64,000 bases of DNA from Gemmatales bacterium (GTDB lineage Bacteria > Planctomycetota > Planctomycetia > Gemmatales > Gemmataceae). Shown one piece after another: positions 62,205 through 64,000 of the stretch. Numbering within the stretch: position 1 is the first letter of the stretch; the number at the start of each line of letters is the position of its first letter. The stretch spans positions 1 to 64,000 of the forward strand of contig BPJP01000010.1 of assembly GCA_026004675.1 (NCBI GenBank). Direction: 5' to 3'. A program made the translations under genes and the position numbers. A model generated the notes under the pieces. The model had not been told where the DNA came from, made no database searches, and was given only the letters and a program-made list of their open reading frames with translations.

Positions 62205-63086
62205 ATGTCCATGTCATCGACCGGCGCTGTGGTGCTGCAGGCACCCGCCAAGGTGAATCTGTTTTTGGAAGTACTGGGCAAGCGAGGCGACGGTTATCAC
62301 GAGATCGAAACGTTGATGCTGTCGCTCGACCTTTGCGACCGACTTGAGTTTCGTGCCAACACCACGGGTGGGATTGCGCTTGTTTGCGATCAACCCGGGT
62401 TATCGACGGGTCCGGACAATCTGGTATATCGGGCCGCGTCGTTGTTAAAAGAGCGATCGGGGACCAGGTTTGGAGCCGAGATTCAGCTGGCCAAGGCCAT
62501 CCCGATTCAGGCGGGGCTTGGTGGCGGTTCCAGCGATGCGGCAGCGACGCTGCGAGGGCTGAACCGTTTATGGAATCTCGGTTGGTCGGAAGAACGGTTG
62601 GCTCGACTTGGGCAAGAGATCGGCAGTGATGTGCCGTTCTTCTTCCACACGCCAGCGGCATGGTGTACCGGTCGCGGCGAACAGGCGAAACGAGTGGCAG
62701 TAGCAGGCCCGCTGTGGCTGGTACTCGTTTGCCCGCCGGTAGGGATTGCGACCGCGGAAGTCTATCGCCGAGTCCGAATACCCGACAAACCGGTATCCGG
62801 CGTGGCGATCCGACAGGCGCTGGCAGACGGTGACGTGCAAGCGATAGGGAGATTGCTGCACAACCGACTGCAGAGGCCGGCTGAAGAACTCTGCCCCCTG
62901 GTTGCGGCGTTGCGTCGTCAACTGGAAGAGCTGCACCCTGCTGGGTGCTTGATGACAGGCAGCGGTTCTGCTCTCTTCGCGTTGGGACGCGACCGAAAAG
63001 ATGCAGAGCGGCTGGCGAATGAATTCACCGCTGGATTAGGGCAAGAGGCGCGTCCACGGGTGTTATTGGTTCAAGGTAGCTCTTGA
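62205..63086 (+). CDS. ispE: 4-diphosphocytidyl-2-C-methyl-D-erythritol kinase
   Basis: A 293-residue GHMP kinase of the MEP isoprenoid pathway that phosphorylates CDP-methylerythritol. It has APAKVNLFLEVLGKRGDGYHEIETLM, the ATP-binding PIQAGLGGGSSDAAATLRGL and the GHMP C-terminal MTGSGSALFALG. Length and start are normal; ATG 62205 begins MSMSSTGAVVLQAPAK. The SpoVG gene follows 28 bases later, as ispE and spoVG also lie near each other in Firmicutes. Confidence 0.95.
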   Translation: MSMSSTGAVVLQAPAKVNLFLEVLGKRGDGYHEIETLMLSLDLCDRLEFRANTTGGIALVCDQPGLSTGPDNLVYRAASLLKERSGTRFGAEIQLAKAIPIQAGLGGGSSDAAATLRGLNRLWNLGWSEERLARLGQEIGSDVPFFFHTPAAWCTGRGEQAKRVAVAGPLWLVLVCPPVGIATAEVYRRVRIPDKPVSGVAIRQALADGDVQAIGRLLHNRLQRPAEELCPLVAALRRQLEELHPAGCLMTGSGSALFALGRDRKDAERLANEFTAGLGQEARPRVLLVQGSS

Positions 63087-63114
63087 GAGTACCACAGAAA
63101 AAAGGAGATCGACT

Positions 63115-63708
63115 GTGGTCATCACCGAAGTTCGTATCAAGCTCATGGAGGACAACAACGAACGCCTGTTGGCCTTCTGCTCCGTCACCTTCGACGATGC
63201 CTTCGTGGTGCGGGACCTGAAGATCATCGAGGGGACGAAAGGCTCGTTTGTGGCGATGCCGAGCCGAAAATTGACAGACCGCTGTCCGTCATGCGGTTAC
63301 AAGAACCACTTGCGGGCCCGCTACTGCAACCAGTGCGGGCAAAAACTCGATGAGGAACGAGCCGTTCGCGACGCAGACGGACGAGCCAAACTCCATGCCG
63401 ACATTGCTCATCCGATCAATTCGGCTTGCCGCGAAGTGATTCAAAATGCCGTCCTCAAAGCTTACTACGAGGAACGCGAACGGGCTAAACAGCCGGGCTA
63501 CGTTTGCACCTACGACGACTACGATGCCGACTACGACGACAGCTACACGCAAATTGTCGGCGAATTGAACGGTGGCAATGGCAACAAGGGCAACGACCGC
63601 TACAGCAAACATCCGCCCCATGAGCCGAGCGGCACCCATGCATCGACTGCCGATTCCGGCCAGCAAGCGGAAAATCGTTCCGAGGGATTTGGAGCGGGCA
63701 TCCTCTAG
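63115..63708 (+). CDS. spoVG: SpoVG-family protein with zinc-ribbon insertion
   Basis: A 197-residue protein. It begins with the SpoVG fold (VITEVRIKLMEDNNERLLAF, DDAFVVRDLKIIEGTKG, FVAMPSRK) and resumes with IAHPINSACREVIQNAVLKAYY. Between residue 52 and about 93 sits an inserted zinc ribbon with Cys57, Cys60, Cys71 and Cys74 (CPSCGYKNHLRARYCNQC). The C-terminal 60 residues are disordered, rich in Asp/Tyr and Gly/Asn. SpoVG is an RNA/DNA-binding regulator in Firmicutes; here the ribbon may add nucleic-acid or zinc-dependent binding. The start is GTG 63115 behind AAAGGAG. A terminator follows. Confidence 0.9.
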   Translation: MVITEVRIKLMEDNNERLLAFCSVTFDDAFVVRDLKIIEGTKGSFVAMPSRKLTDRCPSCGYKNHLRARYCNQCGQKLDEERAVRDADGRAKLHADIAHPINSACREVIQNAVLKAYYEERERAKQPGYVCTYDDYDADYDDSYTQIVGELNGGNGNKGNDRYSKHPPHEPSGTHASTADSGQQAENRSEGFGAGIL

Positions 63709-63737
63709 TTGCCGTCTGGATCGATCGCGATCAAAAT

Positions 63738-63775
63738 GGCCCGGGGGTCGGCCTGCGCCGCCGGGCCTTTTCTTT
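63738..63775 (+). terminator. Intrinsic terminator after spoVG
   Basis: GGCCCGG (63738-63744) pairs with CCGGGCC (63761-63767), followed by TTTTCTTT. An AAAA tract upstream could let it serve the convergent membrane-protease gene too. Confidence 0.8.
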
Positions 63776-63793
63776 AGACGCTGAAAACGCCTT

Positions 63794-64000
63794 TCACTTC
63801 AAGCCATACTCCATCAAAAGCATGAGACACGACAGGGAATTGAAAATGGCATGGCAGGCGAATGCGCTCACGATGCTCTGCGTGCGATAAGCAATAAAGC
63901 CAAGTCCCAGTCCCAAGGGGAAAAGCGCGATCGGGGTCGGCCAAACTTCCGTATGCACGGCGGCGAACAACAGCGATGTTGCATAGATGCCTCCAGCAGC
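63794..64000 (-). CDS. CPBP-family intramembrane metalloprotease, C-terminal part
   Basis: The last 69 codons of a minus-strand gene that runs off the window. The sequence GGIYATSLLFAAVHTEVWP, then FPLGLGLGFIAYRTQSIVSAF and ACHAIFNSLS, matches the third and fourth motifs of CAAX/CPBP (Abi) membrane proteases, with the metal-ligand His of SLLFAAVH and CHAIFN. The N-terminal EExxxR motif would lie outside the window. The function of such proteases in bacteria is varied. Confidence 0.85.
   Translation of the reverse strand, partial: AAGGIYATSLLFAAVHTEVWPTPIALFPLGLGLGFIAYRTQSIVSAFACHAIFNSLSCLMLLMEYGLK

Noticed and set aside
1..64000. tRNA and rRNA genes
   Set aside because: I searched by eye for tRNA-like T-loops and rRNA core sequences and found none convincing; a covariance-model search could still find one.

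Overview
The window looks like a chromosomal segment of a planctomycete, probably of the Gemmata/Gemmataceae type. The reasons are a twin-arginine DUF1501 protein, an HTH-receiver regulator, several Hanks-type kinases fused to WD40 propellers or signalling domains, zinc-ribbon/TPR membrane proteins, a SpoVG homologue carrying a zinc ribbon, and GC-rich genes with long antisense open frames. The taxon is inferred from architecture and gene content only; no rRNA or tRNA gene was recognised.

Layout. 1-4 kb: tandem alpha/beta hydrolase and a DUF1501 gene with an apparent frameshift. 3.9-6.2 kb (minus): hisC, a tandem-ACT protein and a secreted methyltransferase with a second apparent frameshift. 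6.5-12.2 kb: family 2 glycosyltransferase, a large Ycf48-like/CBM9-like secreted protein, a glutaminyl-cyclase-like M28 protein and a small membrane protein. 12.2-15.1 kb: consensus promoter, HTH-receiver regulator, terminator, HDOD-like/histidine kinase. 15.2-20.2 kb: CehA/McbA-like protein, TIM-barrel isomerase, N-terminal transketolase half and an orphan AAA-type ATPase. 20.5-28.1 kb is metabolic: cysK, M24 peptidase, accB-tpiA, mtnA, homoserine dehydrogenase and an iron-dependent alcohol dehydrogenase. 28.2-34.6 kb is a Ser/Thr-kinase cluster: a membrane kinase, a kinase-WD40 protein and a kinase-receiver-HD-GYP fusion, with a sigma-54-like promoter before the second. 34.9-40.5 kb is a transport cluster (small membrane partner, SSS symporter, OPT transporter, membrane coiled-coil protein). 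40.5-46.9 kb: small secreted and membrane proteins, cysteine desulfurase, SSS symporter, protein-tyrosine-phosphatase-like protein and a polyprenyl-phosphate glycosyltransferase. 47-49.8 kb: zinc-ribbon/TPR protein and a YjbQ-family protein.

49.8-57.5 kb is the most unusual part. A cluster of palindromic repeats and a good promoter precede a von Willebrand A protein and a 1999-residue membrane protein that starts with a YegI-like kinase domain and continues with several beta-propellers. This resembles the vWA plus kinase part of the YegI/YegK/YegL (TerY-P-like) systems, without an adjacent PP2C phosphatase. The same repeat family occurs about 30 kb away, upstream of cysK.

57.5-64 kb: a receiver-histidine kinase coupled to a hidden 55-residue membrane protein, an overlapping receiver-like protein and 2x[4Fe-4S] ferredoxin, an esterase, an SbcD-like nuclease, then ispE and spoVG behind a good promoter. 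The window ends in the C-terminus of a CPBP-family membrane protease.

Both apparent frameshifts lie in G/C homopolymers and need read-level checking before the genes are called broken.
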